64,000 nucleotides of DNA, from contig NBBA01000013.1 of assembly GCA_002794785.1 (NCBI GenBank), positions 620,001 to 684,000 on the forward strand, in the 5' to 3' direction. Below are positions 52,153 to 63,671 of this stretch, piece after piece (within the stretch, counting starts at the first letter, position 1; every line of letters starts with the position of its first letter). The translations under genes were made by a program, and so were the position numbers. This DNA is from Coniferiporia sulphurascens. Its lineage: Eukaryota > Basidiomycota > Agaricomycetes > Hymenochaetales > Hymenochaetaceae. The notes under the pieces are model-generated. The model was not told the DNA's origin. It saw only the letters and a list, made by a program, of their open reading frames with translations, and searched no databases.

Positions 52153-54197
52153 CTAGCTTGAGCCGTTGTTCCAATTGCCAAATAGTCCCTCCGCTACGGC
52201 TTCGAAGGACTGATTCGGCATAAACAGTGCAGCGGGATTTCCCCGATTTTGATGGAAGTGATTTGTGTCGTTACCACAAAGTGGCTGACCATCCATCGAA
52301 GATGAAGCCGTCATGTAGGACCCACCCTGCACAGGGGGGTGATTTTCCTGACTCGCCGGGCTCGCAACCAACGCATGAGCAGGGGCATAATGAGCTGGCC
52401 GATGGATGTTATCATAGGTGGGTCGTGGGAAGTTGGGAGTGTGGATCGCGTTAGTGTATGCCGAAGGGCGTGGAAAGCTGAGTTGGCTATGTGTACTGTT
52501 CAGCGCAACACCAGTTGCGAATGAACCTGCTTGAGCAGCATTAGTATCACCTTCGTACTGTGGAAGACCATACGCCGATGTTTTCCCGACTCCAGACGCA
52601 TTATGGATTGTACCCGCGGTTAGCCGCTGTCCTTCGAGTGCGCTAAACAAAGGGTGCTCGTTTGTCCTTCCTTGAATATGACTATATTCCATTGGAGTTG
52701 CACCGTCAGATGCGATGGACCCGGAATCCCTGGCATTATTCAAGACATACAGCGCATGAAAGTGGTCTTGCTCAGGCTGAGGGACATAATGTGCCGCTGT
52801 GGATGGGGCAGTGGGAATGTCATGAAAGACCGAACGTATGTCTGTGGACGGCGGGAAGCTACCGAAAGCCTGCATGGGACTGCGGATCGTGTTGGTGTAT
52901 ACCGAAGGACCTAGTAAGCTGAGTTGGCTATGTGTACTGTTCGGCGCAACACCAATTGCGAACGAACCCGCTTGAACAGTACCAGCATTACCTTCGTACT
53001 GTGGAAGAACATAAGCTGATGTCTTTTCGACTCTAGACGTATTATGGATGATACCCACGGTTGATCCGAGTCCGCCAAAGAAAGCGAGGTCGCTTGTCCC
53101 TCCTTGACCATGACTGTATTCCACCGGTGTCGCACCGTCAGGCATAATGGTCCTGTAATCCGTGGCGTCGTTCAAGGCATATGGAGCGTGGGGGTCGTTT
53201 TGCTCAGGTTGAGGGACATACTGTGCCGCTGTGTACGAGGTAGTGGAAATGCCACGATAGACCGAAGGTACGTCTGTGGACAGCGAGAAACCACCAAAGG
53301 CCTGCACGGGACTGTGGATTGCGAGCTCGTTTGTTTCTTCTATACTGGGACTGTATTCCACCGGAGTCGCACCATCAGACATAATGGCTCCGGAATTCGT
53401 GGCATCATTCAAAGCATACGGCGCATGGAAGTGGTTTTGTTCCTGTTGAAGAACATGCTGTGCCGCTGCAAATAGGGTAGTTGACTGCAAGGGGCCTTGA
53501 AAGACAGTAGGCGACGGATAACCAACGAAGGGCTGTATGGCCTGGTTGCTAGAAGCGTAAATGCTTTCTTGTGTGTCGTCCAGAATGGGAAGGTGAGGGG
53601 TCGGATTCGGAATGAAGTGGCCAAGATGTATTATTTCCTCGGCTTCGTGTATGCCAGCTCCCGTGCCATGGGCAGGGATCTGGACTTGCTTCGCAACACG
53701 TGCATCTTCACTGCAGGTAAGTCCGGTTCAAATGTGAGATGTGCCACGCATAAAGTCAAGCCCACTGACTCTTTTGCCCGCTGAGTTGACCGAGACTTGC
53801 GTCTGTCCTTCAGATGCGCGACCATCTTTAGAATCTCTCTACACTATATTTCGTGTTTAAGAAAAGAAAAAGACAAAGCTGGGAAAAGAGTTACCCACGT
53901 TTTTGTCCACGTCGTTTTTATCCGGAGGGGGCGGGCAAGACTCAAATCCATTGGTCTGGCACAACTTGCATAGCTGACCTGGGCGTCCACTGGCGGTCGT
54001 TATGAGAGTTAAACTGTAACACTAATGCGAAATGACGCCAAGTCGCAAGTCAGTACGTATGAGAGCACGAATATGGAATGAGGATTAACCTTTCTCTTCT
54101 TGTAAGAGCAGAGGCCACAGGCACGCGGATCGTTTCTTACGTAGTGGGGTGTTTGGAGGGCAGTAGTCTGAAGCTCGGTAAAGGTCGGAGTAGACAT
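52153..54197 (-). CDS. Zn2Cys6-type regulator with internal tandem repeats
   Basis: Start MSTPTFTELQTTALQTPHYV at 54197. The Cys pattern, read across an intron (~54090-54022), is C-x2-C-x6-C-x16-C-x2-C-x7-C (CGLCSYKKRKC ... QLCKLCQTNGFESC). This is a fungal binuclear zinc cluster with a basic SYKKRK loop and a middle loop longer than the usual 5-12 residues. The remaining ~500 residues show no fungal-TF middle domain. They are instead repeats containing ALNDA, DGATPVEYS, NSTHSQLS, LPQYEG and QAGSFA-like blocks. The C-terminus reads LFGNWNNGSS, stop 52153. Predicted nuclear DNA-binding protein; targets unknown. Confidence 0.72.
52440..53475 (-). repeat. ~440-bp tandem repeats inside the Zn2Cys6 gene
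   Basis: Three diverged copies: two near-complete units offset by about 440 bp (for example the GAGTTGGCTATGTGTACTGT block near 52481 and again near 52921), and an N-terminal-side copy (~53200-53475) lacking the middle part. Length stays a multiple of three. Confidence 0.75.
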
Positions 54198-54933
54198 AGT
54201 GAAGTTATCACCAGCGGGAGCCTACGGGCTGAGAGAGGGGTGCTTTGATATTTGAGCATAGTTTCTGCTGGGTTTTATTGGGAGGGCCAGGGAATTGGGG
54301 GCACATTACTGCCAGTGGCACGGTGTTCGTTCGTACTTATGTCGTTGCCAGTACTAGTGATCCACTTTCGTCATTTGATGCGACCAGGCACGCACAGCTC
54401 CGAGCAGGAGTCCTACTTCCATTATATTAAATGCACAGCAAGCTGTACAATAAAGCGCCGCGGTCCGCACTTTTCCTACCAATCCCGCTTCTATTTTGCT
54501 TTACAGGCTATACTCAGCGGTGTACTAGCCTTTCGAAGCGCGACAAAACGCGCAAGGCCCTCGATATGGTGTCCTACATCAAGCCGTCCTGGCTTGCACC
54601 TGATCCCATACATGCACTTAACTCTTACTGAGGCTCTATGCCCGTACCGCCTAGCGCCGCACGTTCCCTTCTGAGTCGATCCTCCCTACACACTTTCTAA
54701 GTCCCGAAACAGAGCAAAACTTGAGATAGATCAACACCCCTAATTGCGCACGCAGCTTCCAAACCTTCTCAATACCCGACATCGGCATATGCGTTCATTA
54801 GTAGCATCGACCAAAACCGAGATAAGACGTGCACCGCCAGAAAGAAGCCTAAAGTCTTCGCAAAAACTTATCAAGGTACACATTAACGTTAACGAACCAT
54901 CAAGACAAGGCGCTCAAACGAGGCACTGGTTCA
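54198..54933. other. Intergenic, 736 bp
   Basis: Between the zinc-cluster gene start and the SCD6 stop. Open frames here (for example plus 54252-54674) have no recognisable domain and no codon pattern I trust. Holds the promoter of the zinc-cluster gene. Confidence 0.4.
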
Positions 54934-56626
54934 TTACTCGGCCCCTGCTGCGGCACGGCGCCCACCTCCACCACGCCTTGCACCTCGCCCTCCTCCGCGT
55001 CTGCCATAGCCACCATAACCACCTACATACGCCCCTGGACCCATGAGGCCCACACCGCCCGGCTCGCCAAACGTTGCGACATTCTTCTCTCTCTCCTCCT
55101 CCCTTCGGCTCTTCCCCATACCCCTCCTCCCTCCACCTCCACGGGGTCCTCCACCACCTACGCCAGGTGCACCGTTTGCAGATGAAGATAGCGAGTCAAA
55201 GAATGATCTCTTGGGGTTGTACGCAGGCGCATCCTTGTCCTTCGCATTCTTACCCACCGCCGCTGCCCCGTCACCCTCCTCATCCGACGGATTCGTGTTC
55301 GCATCACTGTCTTCACCCTGCGTCGGCGTCTGTCCGCCGAGTGAAGCCTTGTCGAACCTTGCATTCGAGCCCGCAAAATCAAAGTCTGTCGGTGGAACTT
55401 TGATCTCTGCGTGTTGTCTCCCGCCACTACGTCGACTGCGTGCTTGCGCATTGGACAGACGGAGATCGCCAAGGGCACGCTCGACCTTTTCCAACGAAGC
55501 AGACGCATTAGAGACGGAATTGGTATTTCCGCGACGGCTGTTGCTACTCGTGCGACCACTCGCTTGCGCCTGTTGGGGTTGTGCGGGCTGCTCCCCATTT
55601 GTGCTAGCAGTTCGCTGCAAGGCCGCAGCCGGACTAACACTCGGTTGAGGTGCACTGCCGGGCGGAGGCCGAGTGCCTAGGGTTGGAGGAACCTGCTGCT
55701 GGGGAGGCGGCGTCAAGCCATCCTGTCCAGGCCCAGGATAAAATTGACCATATGCTCCATTTGCTACAGGAGGACCTGACGCCTGTTGGTGATTCAGATT
55801 AGATAGTCCAGAGATAGATTCAAGAGAAGATAACGGGAAATCTCAGAAGGAAGGCAACGGAATAATCCACATGGGTTTATGCGCTCTCGGATACTTGAGT
55901 TTAGAACCCATTTACATCCGTGTATACTTCATCATTAAAATAGACAGAATTAAATGAACACTTACCCCAATAACGGCAGGGTCGTCATGGACGCTCCTCG
56001 TGCGCATCGGAGGATTTTCATTATCAAGTGCGATATCCTTCACCTCGGAAGCTCGGAAAATAATATATTGGTATGGCTGTTCTGCCGGCGGGATGAACTC
56101 CTCTGGTTGCCTGTGAAAATGCGGGTAATGTGTGAGAAACGGAATGAGAAACGTAAAAAAAGCGTAAACAAAGAGCATCGATGGTTGTCAGAAGGAAGGC
56201 AACGGAAACATCCACATGATGGTTATGCGCTCTCGGACGTCCAGGTCTTTGACCCATTTACATCCGTAAATAATTCATCACACAACAAACGATCTCGAGG
56301 GAATACAAGTCAAAAGAATCATGAGCGCCACGTACCGCCGATTCTCGGTGCCCATGGAGTACACTGTCCACATTTTTCGTCGTCGATCGTCCATGTCCAT
56401 CAGTCAAACGCGCCAAGCAGCCGCGAACAAGCGTGGTATAGCTCACCATTGCGCAGCTGAATGGTCGAATTCGAGGGATCAAGGCCTGCGAGGATACCGC
56501 GGTAGCGCACATCTGAGTGGGAGAGGAGAGAAATGGCCTTTCTGCACGGTGAAACAGAGCATTTGAGACCGTGAAAAAACCCAATATTGGTGGCGACAAT
56601 GCTGACCCAATGAAACTGGTCGCCAT
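54934..56626 (-). CDS. SCD6: SCD6/LSM14 P-body translation repressor
   Basis: RGG protein that binds eIF4G/Dhh1-type partners in P-bodies. Start MATSFIG at 56626. Across introns the LSm domain reads KAISLLSHSDVRYRGILAGL, DPSNSTIQLRN, VYSMGTENRR (short exon ~56370-56336), then QPEEFIPPAEQPYQYIIFRA, SEVKDIALDNENPP (~56110-55966). Last exon from ~55782: ASGPPVANGAYGQFYPGPGQ, Pro/Gln-rich, coiled SLEKVERALGDLRLSNAQA, FDF box VPPTDFDFAGSNARFDK, FFD-type NPKRSFFDSLSS and C-terminal RGG repeats, stop 54934. Introns 3 (56111-56335) and 4 (55783-55965) are long for this genome and share a repeated sequence. Confidence 0.94.
55843..55934. repeat. Intron-borne repeat, copy A (SCD6 intron 4)
   Basis: About 92 bp closely matching copy B in the preceding intron. 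Identical blocks include TCAGAAGGAAGGCAACGGAA, ATCCACATG, TTATGCGCTCTCGGA and ACCCATTTACATCCGT, in the same order and strand. Confidence 0.85.
56188..56280. repeat. Intron-borne repeat, copy B (SCD6 intron 3)
   Basis: About 93 bp, same orientation as copy A, roughly four fifths identical by eye. Lies wholly inside intron 3 and about 55 bp from its donor. Confidence 0.85.
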
Positions 56627-57174
56627 CTTAGAAAGGCTGCGAGTCGGGGTGAATGGAAACGAAGAGGGGAGTATAAAGAGAACTAGAAAAAAATTTCGAT
56701 TGAGAGAGAGAGAGATAGCAAAGAGTTGAAGGTGAGCGAGGGGATTTCTCAACGAAGATCCAACTCGACGCGTAACATGGTGAGCTTACTAAGCAAACTA
56801 AGTATATCAGAGCCTTCCGCGGACGGTCAACATCTCCGTTTCCTTTGGAGTACAGGAACATGCGATTGTACATTTCTTGCAATATATGCTCTACTACCAA
56901 CCTCAACGTTTACTTACACAACAAACAAACACATTGATTTATTACCGAATAACCCTCTTCCGAAAGAGCACCAAGGCGAACGACTCCGCCTTGAGCGCAC
57001 GAGCTCGGGGACAGGGCTAATAGGACGTTTAAAGAACAGTTCCCAACCTGTATAAATCACGGAAAAGAGGTACCAAATAAGTTAATTAGTGTTCCTGTTA
57101 AATTATGCACATATAGAATTCCGAAAGCAAATAGTATGGCCTGGTCGTCTCGCGTTATTACCGTCTTAGACGGT
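56627..57174. other. SCD6 upstream / AHA1 downstream region
   Basis: 548 bp. Contains a short GA/TC repeat (~56700-56716) and an A-run just upstream of SCD6, plausible promoter or 5' leader elements. No gene recognised. Confidence 0.4.
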
Positions 57175-58642
57175 TCATTTCTTAAAATAAGGGATAGCGA
57201 ATGCCCCAGCGAGCACCACGAGCGCGAGAGCTATGGCGATGGGACGGGTATCATAATCCGCTGGTGCATGATCAACTGCCTTTTTAGATGGCTGTCGGCG
57301 GCGAGAGGTCGTACGCGACGACGAAGATGGAGATGGCTCAGAATAGACCAGCTGCACGTACCCTATCGACTTCAGTCCTTGGATACTGTAAAAAAATAAG
57401 TAAAGGGTAGGCCAATATGAGAATGGTATGAACGGACTAATAGCCTTCCATGTTCCTCTTCATCTCGTCCTCCAAGCCGGACGGAACACCGTCCAAGGAT
57501 AACGTCAGTTTCGTGGAATCGGATGACTGTTCGAGTGCGGTAGTCAAAGTGGCGAGATGCTCTGAGAAGTCAACAGCCCGGTGAGCGTCCCGGTCTAATA
57601 CGAACTTCGCCAATTAACATAGACCTACCGGATGGCCAAGTTGGACTAGCCAGGGACCACTTCTGCACGAACTTGCTGGGTCTATCGAGGGAAACATACG
57701 TGCCCTTCACACCTCCACCAAAGAGGGAGAACGGTGCACCGGGCTCTGGCTTTGACTGATTCACAAATAATAAAAATGAGCAACCGCCAATTCTTCTCGC
57801 AAACGTGCAGAACGGACCTGAGCTGCAGCACGCGTCCACATAGGGATTTTGTTTTCGTCCGTGAGCATCTGGAAGAGGTCGTCTGCGGAGACCATGAACG
57901 ATGCATCTACAGTGACGACAGACGTATTCAACGCCTTCTTTTCCTGCTTGACCACTTTCGGCGCAGCAGAGCTGGGCACTTTGGCGGCGGACGAGGACGC
58001 GGCGGGTGCGGGTGTCCCTGTGCGTGACGGCTGCGCAGACGATGCAGAACTAGTTATCTGCAGGTCCTTCCCGTGCGTCTCAATTATTGCGACAGGGTAC
58101 TCGGCGAACTTGGCCTCTAACGCGGTCGGAAGATGCTTTTTTGCAAATGCAAAGAGTTTATCGACAGCGGGAGAGGACTCTGTCGAGAGTGTCCAGTTAT
58201 ACTTTTACATAGGTAGGCTTCTCAGAAACGGGAGGGCTGCCAGAGTAAACGCAAAAGGCGTACCACATAGTCAGACAGACCATCGAGGGTGATTTCGTGC
58301 GAGACCTCCGGGATCTCCAGTTTTCCAGAGACATCCGTTCCATCAGACGCTGTACCCTTCCACTTGAGGACGATTCGGCACTCGTAAATCGTGATGAGCC
58401 TGACAAGTAAGACGGACGTCGTTTCTCACTTGAGAGGCAAAGTGTCTTCACACTTACTTTGATTTACGCTGCCCAAGCTCGCTGTCGCCTTCAACCGTTG
58501 TCACGCTTGAGACGGCAACGGACTCTTCGCCCTCCTTGATTTCGACCGTCTTGAGCTCGCGCTCAAACCACTCCTTTCCCCAGGGCGTCACGTTCTTGTT
58601 CTTCCAGTGCCAGTTGGCAGTACTCAACGGCATAGACGACAT
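57175..58642 (-). CDS. AHA1: AHA1 Hsp90 co-chaperone with C-terminal membrane anchor
   Basis: Stimulates Hsp90 ATPase. Start MSSMPLSTANWHWKNKNVTP at 58642, the classic NxNNWHW-like opening. AHSA1 N-terminal domain: WGKEWFERELKTVEI, SVTTVEGDSELGQRKSK, YECRIVLKWKGT and GKLEIPEVSHE. Pro/Ala/Ser linker near 58060-57960. C-terminal Bet v1-like domain: FMVSADDLFQMLTDENKIPM, WTRAAAQ, FSLFGGGVKGTYVSLDRPSK, QKWSLASPTWPSGH then GLEDEMKRNMEGYYIQGLKS. Unlike yeast Aha1, this product continues with a Ser/Arg linker and a hydrophobic segment IAIALALVVLAGAFAIPYF followed by KK and the stop at 57175. It looks tail-anchored. Confidence 0.92.
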
Positions 58643-59269
58643 GATAGATACCCAATATGGTACACCCACGCAAGTCGTGCAGATGGCAAGAAATAATGGT
58701 GTTAGGACAAAAGAAAGCTGGGTTCGCGCAGAGCAAGTACTGTGACTCTGGTCGTCTGCGGCTTTATAAACTGGGTCTCCAGAACCTTCTATAACACTCC
58801 TACTAGATGGTCTCGACTTCCGCAGGAGCAAAGCAAGAAAGCCGTGATTGTTTCTTTCAGCGTCGCCCTTGCTTTGAAGCAGAGTTAAATCTTGCGTGCT
58901 CACGTCGTCGAAGCGGGTAAAACGCTGCTGGAAGCGGTCACCTAATCTTCTACTTTAGCGAAGTATTTAGCAAACAAGAATACATCATCATGGAGCAGTT
59001 GTTTTAGGATTATACAAGAAAAGAAAACTAAATATCACCAGTACGATGAGTAGATTTAGCACAGACTCTGAAGCCCAAGCCAGGACGCTCTTCTACTGTA
59101 TCTGTTAGGACCAGTAACAGTCGAAAGTTCAGCCACCGGCAAATGGAAGACTTCCAAAACGGGACACGCGCGACAACTCAATTTTGTTGAAGCTCGTCGT
59201 CAGTCCCAGCTGCCTTCAACAGCGACGCCCCCTCCCTTTTCTCAGTCCATCACTACACATCAGACGACA
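58643..59269. promoter_or_regulatory. AHA1 / CDC10 divergent promoter region
   Basis: 627 bp between divergent starts. The AHA1 frame stays open upstream to about 58903 but contains no better start. No perfect heat-shock element array was picked out by eye. Confidence 0.4.
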
Positions 59270-60604
59270 ATGGCCGCCGTCGAAGCTGAAGAAGTCCGTG
59301 CGACCGCGTACGTTGGTTTCGACACCATCACGCAACAGATTGAGCACAAGCTCTTGAAGCGCGGTTTCCAGTTCAATGTCATCGTCGTCGGTACGAATTA
59401 CCCGATTTTCAACTCCATTTTCCATACCTACTTGTCGTCTTAATAACATTACTGTATAGGGCAAACGGGTTTGGGAAAATCTACGCTCATTAACACGATT
59501 TTTGCGTCGCATTTGATCGACTCGAAGGGGCGCAAAGAGTCGGATGTACCTGTTCGGCAAACGACCGAGATCCAGGCTGCTTCTCATGGTACGTGTTTTT
59601 TTTTGGTTGAAAACGCGTTGCAGTGGCCCCCTAGGCTAAGCACGCGCTCTAGTCATCAGCGAGAATGGTGTGCGTCTCCGGTTGAACATCGTTGACACCC
59701 CGGGTTACGGCGACATGGTCAACAACGAGAACTGGTGCGTTTCTCACTCCTAACGAGCGAGAAAACAGTGTTTTTACACATAATGAATTACCTCCTTCAG
59801 CTGGGACCCGATTGTCAAGTACATCAAGGACCAGCACAGCGCGTATCTCCGCAAGGAGCTTACCGCTGTACGCGACCGATATATCCAGGACACGCGCATC
59901 CACTGCTGTCTGTTCTTCATCAACCCAACCGGTCACTCGCTCCGCCCTATTGACATCATTGTCATGAAGAAGCTGAGCGAGGTCGTCAATGTTGTTCCCG
60001 TTATCGCAAAGGCGGACAGCTTGACCATGGACGAAAGGGACGCGTTCAAGCAGAGGGTAAGGACTCAATAGTATCCAAGTCGGAACATTCTCACCTAAAA
60101 ATAATTTTAATTAGATCCGTGCCGAGCTTGTATACCACAACATCGTTCTCTATCCCTTTGACACCGATGAGAATGACGATGAGGAGCTCCGCCTTAACGA
60201 GAGGATCAGGGTTTGTGCACATTATGGTTATCACGCTTACGTATACTGAAATTCAGTCGTTTTTATAGAACATGATTCCCTTCGCGGTGGTTGGATCCGA
60301 ACGCAACGTGCTTATCGACGGAAAGCAGGTTCGGGGACGTAAGAACCGATGGGGCGTCATTAACATCGAAGACGAGACCCACTGCGAGTTCGTCTATCTC
60401 AGGAACTTCCTCACAAGGTTTGTCTTCCCCCCTTTCGGAGCACACGTCCCGCGTCTGACCAATCCCGAAATGCAAAATAGGACACACCTACAGGACCTTA
60501 TCGAGACGACTGCGCAGATCCATTACGAGGCTTTCCGTTCGAAGCAGCTGCTTGCACTGAAGGAGAACGCGAAGGAGCAGCCGCGGCCCCTTCCTACTGC
60601 TTAA
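59270..60604 (+). CDS. CDC10: Septin CDC10
   Basis: Filament-forming GTPase of the septin collar and cytokinesis. Start MAAVEAEEVRATAYVGFDTI at 59270. G1: VIVVGQTGLGKSTLINTIFA (intron inside the strand before it). Then VPVRQTTEIQAASHV, G3 NIVDTPGYGDMVNNENCWDP, YIQDTRIHCCLFFINPTGHS and G4-like VIAKADSL. The C-terminal septin unique element reads VRGRKNRWGVINIEDETHCE, FVYLRNFLTRTHLQDLIETT. It ends KEQPRPLPTA without a coiled coil, as expected for CDC10 rather than CDC3/11/12. Five introns. Confidence 0.95.
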
Positions 60605-61463
60605 GCATGACATCAAAAGGTCCCGCGGTACCTATCCCACAGCTCTCCCTGTGCTTTCACCGCTTTATTCCTTGGTGTTTTCCTGCTGGACCTTGCCGCG
60701 CTCGCAGGGAACTGGATCTTGATGAATGATACCCTCTCCTCCCCTATGTCGTATAGCTGTCGTACCACTTCCTGCCGGACCCGTCCCATTCGCTCGTTTT
60801 TGTGCTACGTGTGGACCATTGTAATCGCGTATTGCCATCTGCGCGGTTCCTTTCTTCATCCCCTTTTTTTTCTTTCTAATCTTGAGTGTGTTTCCGTTAT
60901 TGCCCTCCGTCTCCTTCGTACGCGTCAGTCCTTAGCTTTTCTCATAAATTACATATTTGCTGTTCTGTGCTGCAGGCTTTTTTGCCTGTCCCGCAACATG
61001 GAAATCACAAGACAAATGAGTACACAGCAACAGCTCGTTATTAAGAATACATGTGAAAAACGCTACTTGAGAGTAAGGATGCGTGATCGAGGCCAGCACG
61101 ATGTTGGCGCATTACATGTTTGGGGTCACAGCAAGGGAGAGCAAGAGCAATAGACAGCATAAACCAAAACCAAAGTCGATATGGGACAAGGAGAAAGCGG
61201 AGGATTAGTGATTAGAAAATGGTCCAGAAAAAAAAAGGATAAAGAAAAAGGGAAAAGGGTATGGGGAGGGGAGGACCCGGTCGCGGTTAGAATAATGCCG
61301 GGAGGGGCACTCGACTAGTTTTTTTCTGAAAAAAATCAGGTGGCTTAAACCGAAAGGATTAAGTTCGTTCCGTAAGTTCTATAATATAGCGAGTTAGCTC
61401 ATCCTCATGTGTCCCTCCCTTCCACCGCTCGAGCCCGGAGTCATCGGGCTAATAACTCCGTTT
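60605..61463. other. Convergent intergenic region, 859 bp
   Basis: Between the CDC10 and methyltransferase stops. T-rich (60860-60960) and A-rich (61225-61260) tracts; no gene or RNA recognised. Probably long 3' UTRs. Confidence 0.4.
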
Positions 61464-63671
61464 TCATGCGCCCATCATGGCGACATCGAAGTCGTCCGCG
61501 GGCACCGCCCCGCTCGTCACGCTCATCTCGTGCGCCGCGCTAAGCGTGTTCGGGCCGTCGACGCGACGCGACCACGCGTGGTGCCATTTCACGTACATGC
61601 GCAGACTCAGCGCGTCGAGTTCTGCGAAAGAAGAAAAAAAGGGGGAGCATAAACATCCGTAGTCAGCGTCTTTTCGACCAGGTGGGCTTCTAAGAAGCCG
61701 GGGCCGGGAGAAAGAAGGGGGAAGGGCGGACAAGGCAGGCGTTGATAGGTAATAGGAGAAGGGAGGGGGGAGATGAGGGGGCTGGGTCGAAGTTGTTACC
61801 TTTGTCGGTGCCTTCCATGAATCGCTCTATCTGCGCAGGAGGGAAGCCGGTGGCAACGAACATGGGTTTACACGACCGGACGAATTCCTATGTATGAAAA
61901 AAAAGAAGGGGCGAGGTGTTCTGCATCAGCGTTATTCAGCGCGTCGGCTTCTCTCCCCGCTTGCCTTCATGTTCTGGCGCATCAGCGTCCCAATCATTTG
62001 CAATCTCTGCGTCTCCTCGGGCGTCGACCCTGATTGCAACGGGACAGATTGTACAGAGAAGAGCGAGGGAACGTAATGATCCGTGATGTTGTGCACAAAT
62101 GTGCGATAGGGTACGTAGCGAGGCAGATACATTTTTAGTGGTGGGAACCTGTGTATATGCAGGTCTGGCCAATCTCACCTCTCTTCCACGGCCCAATGGG
62201 CGTCCACAGTTCCCGGGAGTGCACATTGGTGAGGTCAGGACACGACTGCATCCAGCGCTCAAGCATTAGGCCGGCATCTACATAACTGCCACGACCCTTC
62301 ATGAGATTATATGCCTCTGTCAAAGAGTTAGTAGAAGATAGCAGTTAGGAGTACCCGTGGAATATTGATGACAGGTAGACGGACCGAAAGTCGCGCGAGC
62401 CAGCCACGACTGACCCGGACCACCGTCACCAAAAGCCGGCTCCTGGCCAGTCATTTGTTCATTTTGCATCTCAAGGTTCCCCTCAGTGAAGAGAAGAACA
62501 CCACCTTCCGAAAGCCGCGATGTGAGCAACCCATAAAATGACTGGACGCGATAAGGATCACCTGGCCGTACACACTTTGCAGCTTCGTGGACAAATCCCT
62601 CGAAGTCTTTGACCTGGGAAATGATTGGTTCCGAATTTGCAATAAAAATGCAGGCATCGCTTACCCCATTTGCCGTGCAGCGGGCGTGTACTACGTCAAA
62701 TGAATTGTAGTAGTGCTCCAGGCCGAGGGTAAACTGACAGGGAACAGACTTCAATAATTGGTAAAGATACCAGTAGTCAGGGGTTCATTCACATCATCAA
62801 ATTCGAGCCTAAAGATTTTATTCATCATCAGGGAAAAGAATACATCTCTCTTTAGAACTTACCGACAATTAGGCGGGGGTGGTCTTGCATAGACCATTCA
62901 GCCCATCTGTCACTTGAAAATGCTCCAAATTCCTCACCTGATTGTGCTGGGTGCCAGATCAACACCGACTACCTTTTTTTCCGAAAAAGTTAGCTAAACG
63001 TGTTGAATGGGCCCCAGTCATTGACTATTGTCACCTGTGCATGTGGAAACTCCTGTGCCATTCCCATAGCCCTTTGTCCGCAGAGTAAAATAATAAGAAT
63101 AATGAGTACTGTCTTTCTCTTTCCCAGGGGGAACTTCTTCACACCAATTTCCTCCTCCGCAACCTAATCGAGTTTAGCCGATTGAGTCAAATAGGAAAAA
63201 CATCGAGAGTATACGGACCCAAGTCCAGGATGGCCCGCTGCCGGCCGGGCATCGGGGCAAGCGCGTCTTGGACTTCCCTGGTTGCAATATAGAGTCCGCC
63301 GATGGACAAAAGGCTAACTAAGTGCTGCTTGTCTCTAACTCAATCTGTCAAGATAACGGTGACTACAGAGGGATGACTGAATCAGCTCACAGCCGGCCGT
63401 GCTCCCCTTCGTCTGAACGGGAGCCATCGCTTAATTAAGAAGGGTATAAATGGAGAAAAAGGCGACAAATACCCGCTGGCAGGAGATAGAGATCGTTTGT
63501 CGTATTTAGCGTTCTTCCGGCAATCTCGCGTAGCATGGCGCGTCCATCACGCTCTGAACGGTAAGAATAGACGGAGGGTGCGGGCGTGCCGTCCATAGAA
63601 GTGATCATAGAAGACCTAGTGCCTGTTGTGGTCGACGCGCTGGTGGTACTGCGTGCGTCGTCGACCTCCAT
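61464..63671 (-). CDS. Class I SAM-dependent methyltransferase
   Basis: Start MEVDDARSTTSASTTTGTRS at 63671; the N-terminus is low-complexity then SYRSERDGRAMLREIAGRTL. Spliced motif I is AILDLGCGGGNWAMGMAQEF then PHAQVVGVDLAP, with introns after DLG, after NW and after AQ. Then FDDVNEPL, FDVVHARC (motif IV region), LLTSRLSEGGVLLFTEGN, ERWMQSCPDLTNV and ELWTPIGPWKR. The C-terminal helical part ends SLRMYVKWHHAWSR then VPADDFDVAMMGA. It resembles the LaeA/UMTA-type methyltransferases common in basidiomycetes. Substrate unknown; no biosynthetic cluster genes lie beside it in this window. Confidence 0.85.

Noticed and set aside
54252..54674. 140-codon plus-strand frame in the gap upstream of the zinc-cluster gene
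   Set aside because: No recognisable domain, no intron structure, and composition like surrounding intergenic DNA.
61464..63671. Secondary-metabolite cluster around the methyltransferase
   Set aside because: The neighbour inside the window is septin CDC10; no polyketide, peptide or terpene synthase gene is present here.
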